Source: Limonium bicolor
Lineage: Eukaryota > Streptophyta > Magnoliopsida > Caryophyllales > Plumbaginaceae
Direction: 5' to 3'
DNA length: 64,000 bases
Assembly (NCBI GenBank): GCA_023374045.1
Contig: JAIOTZ010000272.1
Coordinates: forward strand, 1 to 64,000
Below are positions 35,458 to 47,809 of this stretch, piece by piece. Under the pieces are notes generated by a model. The model saw nothing but the letters and a program-made list of their open reading frames with translations, searched no databases and had not been told where the DNA came from. The position numbers and the translations under genes were made by a program. How positions within the stretch are numbered: position 1 is the stretch's first letter; every line of letters begins with the position of its first letter.

Positions 35458-37200
35458 CCAATATACAAGATGTAGATCTTAATTAAGTTAAGGGGAAACT
35501 TAATCATGATGGTTTATTTGGTAATATTGATAAAGTACATAATCATTACATTGTGAATTAATAGTATAGTATTCTAAGATAACCCTATTATAGGTCATAA
35601 GACGATGTTTATTCTAAAGTAAGAGTAAAAGTATTGAGCTTAAGAATTGTTATTGAATTCTAAGATTGATTGAATAACATATAATGCACTTATGTTATAA
35701 GTCTTTAATGTGAGAATTATGGTTAAGTATGGGTAAAGTGGATAAGGGTGGAACAATTAACAAGTGTTAATAAAATACATTCCTTGGTCTTACAACCTTG
35801 AGTTATACAACATTCTAAGACAAGTCAAAGGGTATACATAACATTTAAGTGAGGGCTTAAAAGACAATTGGGACTTAGAAATAAGAGTGAGGAGTTTATT
35901 TAAGCTTAACGTAGGCTACAAGTGATTAATGATAGACTACCTTTAATATTCTTCAGAGTACTGTTGATTGTTTGCGCAAGTTGACTAGAACTGCTACAGC
36001 GTTATCCAGGTATGATTTCTCGTACTCCGTTACTTTTGCTGATTGACTTATGAGACGTTTTCGAAAAACGCTAACTGACTTTAAGGGGAATTTCTAAAAA
36101 GGAAATGGTTGTGTGACTAACTCAGCTTGTGTGACTAACTGAGCCTTGAATATGAAACTTACATGGGTATTGGTTCCTTCTATTGGGTGCCCCGTTAGAC
36201 ATTGACTGCTTAGGGTTTACGCTTCTGCACTCTGTAGGACTGAGTGTTTTGGTATTGCTCTGAGTAGTTAGTGATCTAGTGGGAATTTGGGAAAAGGTCA
36301 ACTTGGTAAATTCTTCTTTTGACTCTGGATATCGTATCATCCATGAGCTGGTTCTTGAGGTTTCGACGTGCGCGCGTCCTCAATGGTAACAGTGAGGGGC
36401 TGTATATCCCCTATCCCAAAAAGGGACGCGGTAGACAGTGAGGGGTTGTATATCCCCTGTCGCAAAAAGGGACGTGGTAGACAGCGAGGGGCTGTATATC
36501 CCCTGTCCCAAAAGGGACGTTGTAGACAGTGAGGGGCTGTATATCCCCTGTCCTAAAAGGACGTACTTGGCGGTGGGGGCCATCTCTCCCAGTTGAATTA
36601 TTCCATTCTTGAGTTATTGGTTCTGATCTATCTTATTATTCCTAGTCCTTTGTGACTATCTGAGTCTTTCTACTCCTAACGGGAATTGGGTTTTAACTAA
36701 GGCAATGGATGTTCACTAACACATGATGTGGTTTTGTTTCACTAACCTTACTTTTATGTTATTAACCTTTATTCTTATCTTGATATCTTGATTTGGTGAT
36801 TTATGAAATGTCTTGCTCCTCTGTGTGGTTTAAGTGATTGCTTTCAAGCTAATATTTATTTAAGAGTTGTTTTATAAGTTTGTTTTTTTGGAGATTAGTA
36901 CCAGTTCCATTCCAGGGAACTGACCCACCCCGTTCGGGGTGGGCTGCTTGGTTTCATCTTGCAGGTACAAATTGATTTACAGGTGGCCACGAAGAGCATG
37001 AGTGATTGGGATGGGATTAGGTTTATGGAGAGTGAATGTATTTTATTACTGTTATGTTAAGTTTTCTCGAAGTTCAGACCGTAACATAGTTAATTGTAAT
37101 GGTTGTAGTTGGTGAGGTTGGTACCGGGTGTTTGGAGCCCGATGGTCTGTAGCACCTTTAGTTTATTTTCCGTTGTTGTTTTATTATTATAGGGGTGTTA
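35458..37200 (+). repeat. E repeat, copy 2 (uninterrupted)
   Basis: Begins CCAATATACAAGATGTAGAT and ends AGGGGTGTTA. It gives the uninterrupted form of copy 1 and so confirms the three insertions there. Contains its own array (36390-36575), CACCCCGTTCGGGGTGGG, TTGCAG at about 36958-36963 and GTTCAGACCG. A 110-bp part (36215-36320, GCACTCTGTAGGACTGAGTG onwards) also occurs inside element A at 16355-16480. Confidence 0.75.
36390..36575 (+). repeat. Tandem array in E copy 2, 4 units, 45-47-bp period
   Basis: Unit: CAGTGAGGGGCTGTATATCC then CCTGTCCCAAAAAGGGACGT. Units start at about 36390, 36435, 36482 and 36527. Each has GGGGNTGTATATCCCC and GTCC/GGAC dyads. The unit differs from the copy 1 array although flanks agree closely. 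Confidence 0.85.
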
Positions 37201-37250
37201 CTGGTAAGTGTCCAAATGAGGATGTTTTATAGGTGTATTTCATATATTAT
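37201..37250. other. Short unassigned segment between E copy 2 and element F
   Basis: Fifty bases with no recognised content; its last five bases (ATTAT) are the putative target site next to LTR F, whose partner is lost. Confidence 0.3.
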
Positions 37251-40200
37251 TGTAACACCCCATCCAAACATTAACACACTTACAATAAACTGCAGCGGAA
37301 TAACAACCTCGTCACATTACTCAACTCGTTGGTGTTACACGCCGTTAGCCACCCACGTGGCTAACAAGGCTAATACATACACATTGTACCGGTCTGATGG
37401 GCTAAATTCCCGAGCGACTACACATTACTATCCCTTTCCATCAACAGCAACAACAACATACACCTTTCAACTGTACCGAGTATTTATAAACTGATGCCGA
37501 CAACAATTTCGGTCTTACTACCTACTGTATACATACACTTAAATGATTACCCATGTACGATGACTACCCTCCTACTCTCGAACGGCTTCCAGCACTTCGT
37601 ACCTGAAATAGGAAAAGAAGAGAAGGGTGGCCCCCAAGGGGCTCAGCACCTTTGCTGGTATGGTAATCCCGCAGCCCACATGCTACCGGGCCACGCACAA
37701 CTAATTGTCGTCTTAGCATGCGGTTGATTATATTTAAATCATCATGTAACAGTAAACACACAACACATAACATTTCGCCTCAATGGGCTCAACAAATGGA
37801 TAATATATCCTTACTTAATAAGTCACTCATGGTATTCATTATCCCTAGAGTGTTCCTCCTCTAATGGAGCTACTTCCTTAATAGACGACACTTACCCTTA
37901 AATCGGGTTATCCCTAAACGCCTCTTTTCTCAAACTAGGATTCATATCCATGATCCACATACTCCACATTATATAACATATAACATACACTACATAACAA
38001 CACATAACAACACTTTGCACGTTCCACGTGCACAACATAACACCGCAATAGATATTGCATCACAACAAACATAACATAACGGGAATGGTTCTCTTAGAAC
38101 CGACCCAAACATTGTTTATACACTGGTGAGCCTAGAGAATGTTGCCAGTCTCATGATAAGCTCGTTATACAATAACAACAACACTCATTACCGTCCTAAT
38201 AGTTGGACGAGTAACTTAAGTTAAGGCGGTTCGGGTTTGGAGGCCCGAACACACCACACAAACACATGTTCCCCCTAAACCAATCATAAGTCAGAATAGC
38301 TAAGCTTTGGAATAAGCTAATGGGAGATCATAACCCGTGAGGGAAACAACCATAACAAAGAGAAGGGTAAGGCTACAAAGGATACCCTCTCCCAAACAAC
38401 GCGCGACTGGCCAAACCGGATTCCTCACCACTGTTAGTACATACTTACTTAGATATTAGTTAGAACCCCACTATGGAGTCTATCATAACTACACACCATA
38501 CAGAATTACAACTGGGTTAAACACACAAGGGAGATCCCTACATTCACAAACACATATCACACAATTAACACACGCATAGCCGTGGTTAGAACGTCCCATG
38601 GTTCGGGTCGTTTACTCCGAATACCGAACTCTCATGTGATCCTAGACTCAGATAACTAAGGTTAACACTTCCGAGGTTAAATGGTATCGGAGTTGTACAC
38701 GCCACATAAATGAATTACTGTAAACTCATTACATGTTTAATCTTACAACGTGGCAAACATACAGAAAAACACATTGGCATACAGCCGGTGTAATCCGGTA
38801 GGACACAGGTTGCAAAAAACCATACCTGTCACCGGAGTCCACTTTACCACGTCCACTTATGTTCCTCGAGCGATTCTCGAACAACTGTTAACATCACATG
38901 TGTTTTTATTAAACACCAGGGTTTGCTGATTATTTAATGTCTATTCTTAACTTCCCCGTTAACTTAGTTACATAACTTTACATTTTAACTTGTTTTACTT
39001 TTACATTTTGATACAACTTTTCACCCACTTAATTGCCATTAAAACTCACCTAACATGTCCTTAAAACCTTATAGCATCATTACCTATCAATCCCCATCAT
39101 TACATATCATTTCATAACCTTTAACAACATTTTTGGTCCGACCGGACTTGCCGACCGGACTTACCCAAGTCCGGTCGATTCCAGAACACATTTCCGTCAA
39201 AAATTTTCTACTCCGACCGGACTTGTAAGTCCGGTCCTATGTCCGGTCCATTCCAGAAACTAATTCCCACAGGGTAAATTGGGCCCGACCGAACTTGCAA
39301 GTCCGGTCGCAAGTCCGGTCTGCCCAGATCTTTGTTTTCCTTTTTACATTCAACTCCAAACTTCACCCCATATATCCTAGTATACCCTAACCTCATTTAG
39401 GCACTTCAAACACACCTTTATCCATGTGCTAAACTCTTTACATCACTCACCAAAACCATTTTATCATTCACAAACTTCTTACAAAATTCCTAGCACTTGG
39501 AATGTTTTCTCCTTATGATTTCTAGGTGGTATTTCTATAATGACCACTACACTAAAATGCTTCTTCACCTTCATAACATCATCTCCCAAGCATCTCCTCT
39601 TACTAACCAAATCCTCTTTTCACTACTTCTTGAATTCCTTTCTCGAAACCTTACCTAAACATCATTTCTTCCTTGTACATCAACATTCCTAACCTTAAAC
39701 AAACTTCTCCAAGACTTAAATACATCCTCAAAACACACATTGAATTCCTAGAACTTCCAAGATAACACCTAAATTCTTGCATCCCTCTAAATCACCTTAA
39801 TACATGTTTTCTTCTCAAGTAAACATTTATTCACCTTTAACACTTCCTAGTTCACCAAGACTTTCTTAAAACACTTAGAACTTCTTACACATTTCCCAAA
39901 TTTGGCCATAGCTTCTCTTGTATACTCACATCCAAACACTTAGGTTTTTACCTTATTTCATTCAAGAACACCTAAAATCCATCAAGAACATTTTTACACA
40001 CAAACTTCACACATTAAGCACTACATCACAATATAGTGCATAACTTAAATTGCTTGGCACTTAGGCCCTTAAATAACATGGCTCTTAGGCCCTTAAATTG
40101 CATAAACCTTAAACACTGAATTTTCCACATAAGTAATGCCTTTGACCTGCAAATACATACACCAATACATATGTTCTTTTACTAGTCCTTGAGAAACTTT

Positions 40201-41727
40201 ACTAGGTCATTACCATTGCTCCTTAGGTAGTTTTAACAAGCATTATAAGCTTATTTCTCCTAAGGCATTAAACCACATTAAGATAGCATATTTACCTCTT
40301 TTCCTCCCAAATTTCTTCTTGTTCCTTACAAAACCGGTAAGGCATTTGGTTCCTTGCCAACTACTAAACATTATACAAACAACATAATGATTATTCAAGC
40401 TTTAAGCTCCATCTCATTGTAAACCCTAGGTTTACATTATTTCAAACATTAATGTAGTTGTTTTACCTTAATCTTTGAAGGTGTTTGAATATCTATGAAG
40501 AGGGACCCCACCTAGTCCTTGAAAGATTCAAATGGAGCTAGAACAAAGCAACACAAGGAGCTCCATCAATGAACATTTTCGGTCACATACAAAACATGGA
40601 GGAAACTTGATTTTTCTTTGAGATTCCTTACCTAGGAGCAAAGGAGATCAATAATATGTGGAAAGACAAGCTCAAGCTCCATCAATGGTGGAACTCCATG
40701 GCACCGAAATGGGGCTCTTGAAGTTTTGAGAAGATAGAAATGAAGAGCTTGATGAGAGGAGAGAATGGTGGTGTTGTTTTTGATTTGGTTAAGTGAGCCA
40801 AGAAATATTGGCAATGGAAGATGGCCTTTGGTGCTGTTGCTGTAGCATTACCGTGAGAACAGAAGGAAGAGAGGTAGAAGAAGGCTTAGAAACCGTGTGA
40901 AATGAAGGAGGAAGGGAGAAATGAGATTGGTTTTGTTTTAAGGATATTTATAACTTAAGCAAATAGTAACCTATGAGTCACCTTTATTTACTTAACAAGT
41001 TAACATGTTTGGTGACTCATTACTACCAAAAACCGGCCCCCTTATTATTAGAAGGGTATAATAGTCTTTGTTGACCAATTTAATTACTTATAACTATATG
41101 TTACAAACTAGCTTATAAAAATCACTATTCACAAAAAAGGCACATAGAAGTGAAATTTTGATTTCCCATTGATATAGCCACCCAAATGTGATACTATATA
41201 GTACACTGTTAATTAAGAGTAATGATGGACATTAGCCATTCAAAACTCATTTACAAGACATTTTTCAAAACGTGCTTTAAGACTTCTTAAAGCACATTTT
41301 GTGTTTTAACTGTTTTCAAGCTTGGTTTCTTTAGTAATTGATTTAATATGTTCATTAACATGTTATAAAGTATAGGTATGACCATTAGGTCTTATACACA
41401 TTTATCCCAAGCTTAGAGCACATTTTTGCTCATATTGACTTTAAGGTATTTATTTGTGTTTGTTTGGTTTCATTGTCTTCCAAAGCTTCCTAAGGACTTA
41501 TTTAGCCTTATTAAATCATAATTGAATATTATTTAGTCTTGGTAGGCTCTTTGGGTCCTAACCAAGTTCACTCATAGCTTAGAGCATGTTTTTGCTCAAA
41601 CTGTGTCTTAGTGCTTTATTGCACTTACTATGTTTTAAATTGTCCACTGATGTTTCTAAGGCACTTTTTAGCCTTTATATAACATAGTTTGCTATTTAAA
41701 CCACATATCAAGGTTTGGGGTATTTCA
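37251..41727 (-). repeat. 3' LTR of element F, reverse orientation (4477 bp)
   Basis: On the plus strand from TGTAACACCCC to GGGGTATTTCA, followed immediately by TCTACCCCCCTTAAAAG, the reverse of a polypurine tract, so this is the 3' LTR of a minus-strand element. Contains the array at 39133-39331, a CCCCCAAGGGG hairpin at 37631-37641 and pyrimidine tracts. Closest in sequence to LTR D and the LTR of element 1. No credible gene. Confidence 0.9.
39133..39331 (-). repeat. Palindromic minisatellite in LTR F
   Basis: Three units with CCGACC starts at 39138, 39213 and 39286 (73-75 apart), arms GACCGGACTT and AAGTCCGGTC. Confidence 0.85.
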
Positions 41728-41846
41728 ATCTACCCCCCTTAAAAGAACTTCGTCCTCGAAGTTCACATTTCCCACACATCATTAGATTAGAACACAGGAA
41801 TCACTTGGAAATAAACTTCCATAACCAAACACACTTTACATCACAA

Positions 41847-42084
41847 CCTCGGACTTAATGGTCCGGGCAACACATTCACATCCACGCATAACATAACATA
41901 TCCACATGATAACCTCGGACTCTATGGTCCGGGTATCTTAACAACACTTACACATACATAACAACCCCTTGGACTCACTGGTCTCGGGTAACATCACAAC
42001 ATTTGGACACATAGGTCCCCAAACATAACAGTCTTCAGACACTTAGGTCTATGTAACACAACACATTTAGACTCATAGGTCTCA
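41847..42084 (-). repeat. Six degenerate dyads in 3' UTR of element F
   Basis: CCTCGGACTTAATGGTCCGG, CCTCGGACTCTATGGTCCGG, then CCTTGGACTCACTGGTCTCG and three weaker versions (TTTGGACACATAGGTCCC and so on). Spacing is first about 60, later about 35-60 bp. Element 1 has a similar dyad at 2832-2850. Confidence 0.7.
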
Positions 42085-42448
42085 ATAGCATACACTTTTA
42101 GGAGATCAAAGTCAAAATAACATTTATTACACATACCACACAACATGTCTAGCATGTATAACAATCCAAAAATATCTTTTACATACACACTGTGATCCCG
42201 CAGAACCCGGTCGCGATGGACACCTTCCGTCCCCGTGCCTTTGGGAGATTAAAACAATCACTTAAGTTTAAAATTTCCTTGTGAGGTTAAGTAAGAAGAC
42301 TTTAATTATGTAAAGTATCCATCAACGTTTTATAATACCAGTTTAAAATCCTTTTGAAAACACACACAACTCCAAGTCCACTTAAGCTCTTTGCTTCTTT
42401 TCTTAGCGTGGTTATTTGTGACCACTTATAGGGAGTTTCAAGAGTCAT

Positions 42449-42536
42449 CCAACCCTGATGTGATCAGCATCAGTGTTGAACTATCCTTCCACCCCAATTT
42501 GTGTTCGGCTTCCCTTGATCGCATGCAAATCAAGTT
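42449..42536 (-). ncRNA. Conserved two-hairpin module (copy in F)
   Basis: Hairpin 1 arms CTTGAT (42514-42519) and ATCAAG (42529-42534), loop differing from A and G. Hairpin 2: CTGATG/CATCAG around TGATCAG at 42454-42472, flanked by CAAC/GTTG. Same order and linker as in A and G, on the minus strand. Confidence 0.6.
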
Positions 42537-42568
42537 CCACTTCCCACTTCATTTTCAAGTATCAATTA

Positions 42569-45500
42569 TGAAATACCCCAAACTTAGATATGGTGTTTAA
42601 ATGATAAACTAAGATATAAGGAGGCTAAATAATGCCTTAGAAACATTAAGAAACATTTCTAATCAAAGAAAATATAAGGAAACACAAAGAGCAGTTTAAG
42701 CAAAAACGTGCTCTAAGCTTGGAGAGATATGGGAGAGTACCCAAATATTGTTCCAAGACCTTAGTAATATCCTAATGGTCATTTTAAGTCAATTACCAAA
42801 GAAAACCAAGCTTGAAAACAAGTTAAAACACAAAATGTGCTTTAAGGAGTCTTAAAGCACGTTTTTGAAAAATTGTCTTGTAAATGAGTTTTGAATGGCT
42901 AAATGTCCATCATTACTCTTTAATTAATATGTGTACTATATAGTATCACATTTGGAGGTCTATATCAATGGGAAATCAAAAATTTCACAACAATGTGCCT
43001 TGTTCTTGATGAATAGTGAATTTATTAAGCTAGTTTATAACATAAGTCTATATAAGTGAGACATTTGGTCAACAAAGACTAAACTACCCTCATTCACTAA
43101 AGGGGGCCGGTTTCTTTAAGTGTGACTCACCACACTTATCTAACTAAGTAATGAGAAAGCAAATAAGTAAGTTATAAAGCAAAAGTACTATTCACCTTTA
43201 AGATAAATATCACACATTTACTTACCTCTCTCCTCACTTCTTCATTCTCTCTTGTTGCCCACGATTTCTTGCTCTCTTTCTCTTCTCCATTCACGTAGAG
43301 CTCACCTCCATGAAAGCTCATCTTCCCTTGGCCACATCTTGCTCATTTTAGCTCCAAATCCAAAACAAAATACATATTCTTCTTAGTTAGCTCAAGCTCC
43401 TCCTTTCTATCTTTCAAAACTTCAAGAGCTTCATTTGGGCCAAGTCAAACCACCATTAGAGGAGGAAATTCAAGTTTGGAGACTCCATTGGCATCTCCAT
43501 TCTCTTAAGGTAAAGGAAGTGTAAGAAATCTAGGTTTCCACCATTTTCTTCACTTGACCGAAAATATATACTCATGGGACTCCATGTTTATGCCTTGTTC
43601 TAGTTGTTTCTACTCTTCAAAGGAGAGAGGAGGTCCTTCTTGCTTCACATCCAAGTTGTCTTGAGAACCAAGGTAAAACAATCACATTAATACCTTAAAA
43701 CATATTTTTAAACCTAGGGTTTGTTCCTTAGGGTTAATGTGTTATCTAGTACCATTGGAGTCATTGGATATTGGTTAGAACATTGGCAAGGAGAATCACA
43801 TTGGTGACCGAGATTGAACAAAGAAAACCTAAGGAGAAAAGCTTTTAAGCTTGTGAGAAAACAAGGTAAATTACTTACCTTAAGTTGTTGTTTTGTTTAA
43901 GGGAATGAGATATGGGTATATGATGAGTTTAGTGTAGAGTTTATATTGGGAAGGTGCTATAAAACCTAGGAGAAACAATGTCTATACTTGTGAACTTGTG
44001 ACTAAGGAGCAAATGAGTAAGAAATAGTTTAAGAATAAAGGTGAAGTACAAGAAGCATTTTACTTCAATGGGAGCCTTGTTGAGTGTATTCGCAGTTGAA
44101 GGCAAATATATGTGGAAATTCAGTGGTTAAGATTATTGTCATTTAAGGGCCTAAGTGCCAAGCATTTAAGTTTAAGCATTATATGATGATGGTGAAGTTT
44201 TAGTGTAAATTGGGTGTTAAGCTATTGTGATGAGAATTTGTGTGGTATTGGTTGTTTGATGGAGAAAAACCATTTGTTAGGAAGTACATATATACTAGAG
44301 AACCCATGGCGAAATTTAAAGAAGAGTTTAAGTGTTTAAGATATCCTAAGGGAATTTAATGACTAAGGAAGTACTAGGAATGTTCTATGGGTTGTCTTGA
44401 TGAAAAAGGGTGAAGTTAAGATGTTTAATGACTTATGATGATTTAGGTATCACCATGAAAGATTTAGAAATCAAGAGGATGTATTGAGTATTTAGGACTT
44501 AGGCAAATGTTGTTGCACAACTAGGAAGGGAGTAATGTGTTGATGATGGAAGTTTAAGCTTGGGAAGGAACTTTAAGTAAATGCTTGGGAGATGATGTTA
44601 TAGTGGTGAGGAAGACTTTTGGCATAGTGGTTACATTAGGTATGAACCACCACCTAGAAACCTAGAGGAAAACATTACAAGTGTTAGCATTATTACAAGG
44701 AAAATGCAATGACTAAGGTGAATCTTGGTGAATGATTTAATGGTTTTGAGGAGGGCTTAAGGTGTATTTGAGGTGCCCCAATGAGGTTAAACATATTAGG
44801 ATATATGAGGAGAAGTTTGGAGTTGAATGGGAATTGGAAAACAAGGTTCTGGAGCCGACCGACCTTAGGGACCGGACTTGCAAGGTCGGTCGGGCTCAGT
44901 TTACACTACCGGAAATGTTTCTGGAATCAACCGAACTTGGGGACCGGACTTACAAGTTCGGTCGGACCTGTATTTTGTGAAGGAATTAAGTCTCTGGAAT
45001 CGACCGAACATAGGACCGGACTTGTCAAGTTCGGTCGAGCTCAAATTTCCCTCGGGGAAACTCTCGGGAATGGACCGACCTTGGGGACCGGACTTGCAAG
45101 GTCGGGGGGTAGAATTTTCAAACGGTGAAGTGTTCTGGAATGGACCCTAAGAACTTAAGGAATTAAGTTAAGATTAAGTATAAGTTTTAATGTTTAAAGT
45201 TAAGTTTGTAAGACTAAGTGATAAGGACTTGAGAGGTTATTGAATGGAAGACCTTAGAGATTAAGTGAGTTAAGTAAGGTGCAAATAACTAATAACCTAA
45301 AAATGAATGAATGTTTTAGGTTTTGTGAGTTGGGACCCCGAAGAAGATTAGTCAAACAACGATCGACGGTGAACGGTACAATCCTTCTTGTGACCTGCTT
45401 GCTAACGAGGTGTCCCTCGGCTTGTGTGCTATCTGTTTATTTGCTATGACTAAAACAAAATAAAGCATGCAACCGGATATATTGTTCTCGTTGTGATTGT

Positions 45501-46612
45501 GTTATATTTACACTAACCCACGAGACTTGAGATCACTACTAACCAAGTTTAGTACTTACTGAGTTAAGGTTAAGAACTAAGTACTGGTGATTGTTGGTTT
45601 TACCCGTCAAGGTTTAACTAACACTTGGTAATCAAGGCTTTCACTAACCATAACTTGGGGTGGGAGTGAGGAATCCGGAATGGTACCGGCACATGTGTAT
45701 TGGGGGAGGTCGGTATCTGAATCAGATCCGACTTCCAAATAAGACTGGTCATTAGACTCGTCGCCTAGGGTCAACAAATCGACCCGACCACCCGGGCTAC
45801 TGTTTGAGGTGGGAGGCACATTAAGGAAGGCGTGGGGGGATCAGCCTACATCCCCAACAAATTAAGAAAGGTAGCTTATCGTCGGATAGTGCACTGCTAC
45901 TGGCTAGGGTTAACCAAGCCCTACAAAGAAGCAACCAATTAAGGGCTAACCAATCTAATAGTGGAGAGGTTGGCAAGTAAGATTAAGATTGAGATTAAGA
46001 TTAAGATAAGGTAAGGAACTGAGATTAAGGAAATGAGGACTAAGGAGGGGGTTACTAACCCACTAATAAGGGAACGCTTGAGTCGTTCATTACTTGTGAA
46101 CTGTATATGTTCATCTGTGGTATTGTTATTGCACTTCATATCATGTTTGTGTATGTAATCAATTTCCATGCTATCGACAATTAGTCGTCGTAGCCCCGTT
46201 AGCTTGGGGGCCATGAGAGGGTGTACCAGCATTCGTGCTGCCCCCTCGGGGGCTATTTTTACACTTGCAGGTAAGAGGCCCATGAGGACGCACTACGAGA
46301 GTAGGAGCGGTTAGACTTAGGTGGGGACTTTTATTTTGAGTTCGGGTTGCGCCTGTGCACCCGACTGTTTATATTAAATTGTTATAAGTTTGAGATTACG
46401 TTTGAGATACTAGTACTCGGTTGGTTATGGGATTGTGGATGTTGATGTTTTGAGTTGGATAAGTATTTTGGTTAAGTATTGTATATATTAAGCCGGTATA
46501 TTCTAACGATCAGACCGTGGCAAGGTCCAGGTGTTGTTTATTTCCGCTGCGACGTTTTTGATTAAGTGTTCAGATTGCGATAACCACGATAGGCTTTGGA
46601 TGGGGTGTTACA
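42569..46612 (+). repeat. 5' LTR of element 2 (4044 bp)
   Basis: TGAAATACCCCAAACTTAG to GGGGTGTTACA. Contains a CT-rich leader-like stretch at 43210-43290, AAGGTAA donors, the array at 44855-45112, GC hairpin CCCCCTCGGGGG at 46241-46252 and TTGCAGGTAAG at 46265. Nearly the same as the 3' LTR except for about 44750-45300, which is a different cassette. Confidence 0.92.
44855..45112 (+). repeat. Palindromic minisatellite of element 2 5' LTR, 4 units, 71-73-bp period
   Basis: ACCGGACTTG at 44871, 44943 (ACTTAC), 45014 and 45087; arms pair as CCGACCTT/AAGGTCGG or CCGAACTT/AAGTTCGG with GGGACCGGACTTGC between. Confidence 0.88.
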
Positions 46613-46617
46613 AAAAG

Positions 46618-46626
46618 TGGTATCAG
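46618..46626 (+). promoter_or_regulatory. Primer-binding site of element 2
   Basis: TGGTATCAG five bases after the LTR end, matching the first nine bases of the initiator tRNA-Met site; the following AGC is replaced by TCA, perhaps a local indel. Confidence 0.8.
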
Positions 46627-46829
46627 TCAAGAAATACCGGATATAAGTAACCACCGAGTTAGGATACAAGTTAAGGAATGAGTGATGGGTTAAGGGTGTG
46701 AGAAGTTAGAGTGAGTAGAGTCAGATGACCACTAATAAGTGTGGATTGTCTTTACCGTCCACGGACGTTATAAATTTACTAACCAAAACAATGGTGAATG
46801 TGAATCTAATGTAAGTTATGCTTGTTCAG

Positions 46830-47470
46830 ATGGCAGGACGCCCTAGAGGAGGCCGAGGTCGCGGCCGGGGTGAGGATATTCCAGGGATACCTGGAGGGCA
46901 GACGATCGCAGAGATCGTAGCTGCCGCTTTAGGGCATATGGGCTACCAGCCTGGTGTGGGTGCACCACCTCCACCGCCACAACCTAGGGAACCCAACTGG
47001 GTGAAGAGTCTGTCAGATCTTCGACCCGCTCACTTCAAGGGGGAGACCGATCCCGCCAAGCTTGAGGCGTACATCTCCGAGCTGGAGACCGCCTTCGAGA
47101 CCCTTGATGTCCCTGCTGGGATCAAGGTGCGCTTAGCTGCTTTCTACCTGAAGGGGGCGGCGGGCGATTGGTGGAAGCTGGTGAGGGCCGAGCATGTGGC
47201 CAACCTAGAGTCCGGCTGGGAGCAGTACACCGCCTTGCTACGGGCAAAGTACTACCCGCCCATGTCCAGACGAAGAAGCGCTTGCAGTTAGATGCGCTTA
47301 AGCAGTCGGACAAGATGACGGTGGACGAGTATTACTCAGAGTTCACCGCCTTGCTCCGTCTTCTGCCAGGTCTGGGGTATTCTGACCAGATCTTGGTAGA
47401 CCGCTTCTATGGCGGGCTTAGCCATCGACTTCGCTACGGCATGGGGCCGACGAGTTACACTACCTTGCAG
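46830..47470 (+). CDS. gag: Gag exon 1 of element 2 (one frameshift)
   Basis: Structural protein that forms the virus-like particle. The start is best put at the ATG at 46830 (MAGRPRGGRGRGRG), a typical Arg/Gly-rich chromovirus Gag start; an upstream in-frame ATG at 46818 is less likely. A Pro-rich stretch (GAPPPPPQPREP) is followed by the capsid-like retrotrans_gag region (LRPAHFKGETDPAKLEAYIS, YLKGAAGDWW, YYPPHVQTKKRLQL, FTALLRLLPGLGY). One base is missing near 47261, which shifts the frame. It ends at CAG before GTAATAAG, which I read as a splice donor because the next exon resumes the same frame. No CCHC zinc knuckle is seen in any gag exon. Confidence 0.85.
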
Positions 47471-47556
47471 GTAATAAGAATGATTGAGAATTGAGTAAGT
47501 GATGAATGAAATTTAGATTATGATGAATAAGTATGACTAATACCATGGAAAAGCAG
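47471..47556 (+). other. Predicted gag intron 1 (86 nt)
   Basis: GTAATAAG donor, AT-rich body with stops, GACTAAT as a branch-like site at 47535-47541, and AAAGCAG acceptor. Removal joins CTTGCAG to GAGTGCTATC and keeps the Gag frame (TTLQ then ECYHAAAKVE). Confidence 0.65.
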
Positions 47557-47809
47557 GAGTGCTATCATGCCGCTGCTAAGGTTGAGATTACCGTCCAGCT
47601 GAGGGACGAGGAGAATGCAAAGCGGAAGAGTGCTGGGAAGAGCTCAGAGAGTCAAGGGCAAGGAGGGTACAAGAAACAAAAGTACCAGCCTCAAGCCCAG
47701 AAAAATCAGAACCCGAAAGGGAAGGAGGGAAAGGAGAAGGCTCCGGAGGAGCCATTGAAGCTGACATATGCTTATGCAGCTACACCCCTGCGCTCTAAGG
47801 CGCCGAAGG
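47557..47809 (+). CDS. gag: Gag exon 2 of element 2
   Basis: Encodes ECYHAAAKVEITVQLRDEEN followed by a Lys/Gln-rich, basic, low-complexity tail (YKKQKYQPQAQKNQNPKGK) that probably binds nucleic acid in place of a zinc knuckle (inference). It ends GCGCCGAAGG before GTAAGGAATT, a near-consensus donor. If unspliced, the frame ends at TAG 47845-47847. Confidence 0.75.

Larger units (their letters stand above)
41728..42568 (-). mobile_element. Internal region of element F, truncated by element 2
   Basis: Adjoining LTR F come the polypurine tract (41728-41744), the hairpin at 41745-41764 (arms GAACTTCG/CGAAGTTC), a dyad array (41847-42084) and the two-hairpin module at 42449-42536. There is no coding sequence. 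It parallels the short internal region of element G (61886-62614), so F was probably also a non-autonomous element. The rest of the internal region and the other LTR are missing where element 2 starts at 42569. Confidence 0.7.

Noticed and set aside
36380..36583. Small frame encoding repeats of GIYSPSL
   Set aside because: Produced by the 45-47-bp E array; differs completely in the sister copy.
37494..37727. 77-aa plus-strand frame in LTR F
   Set aside because: Lies in the terminal region of a minus-strand LTR with no conserved protein feature.
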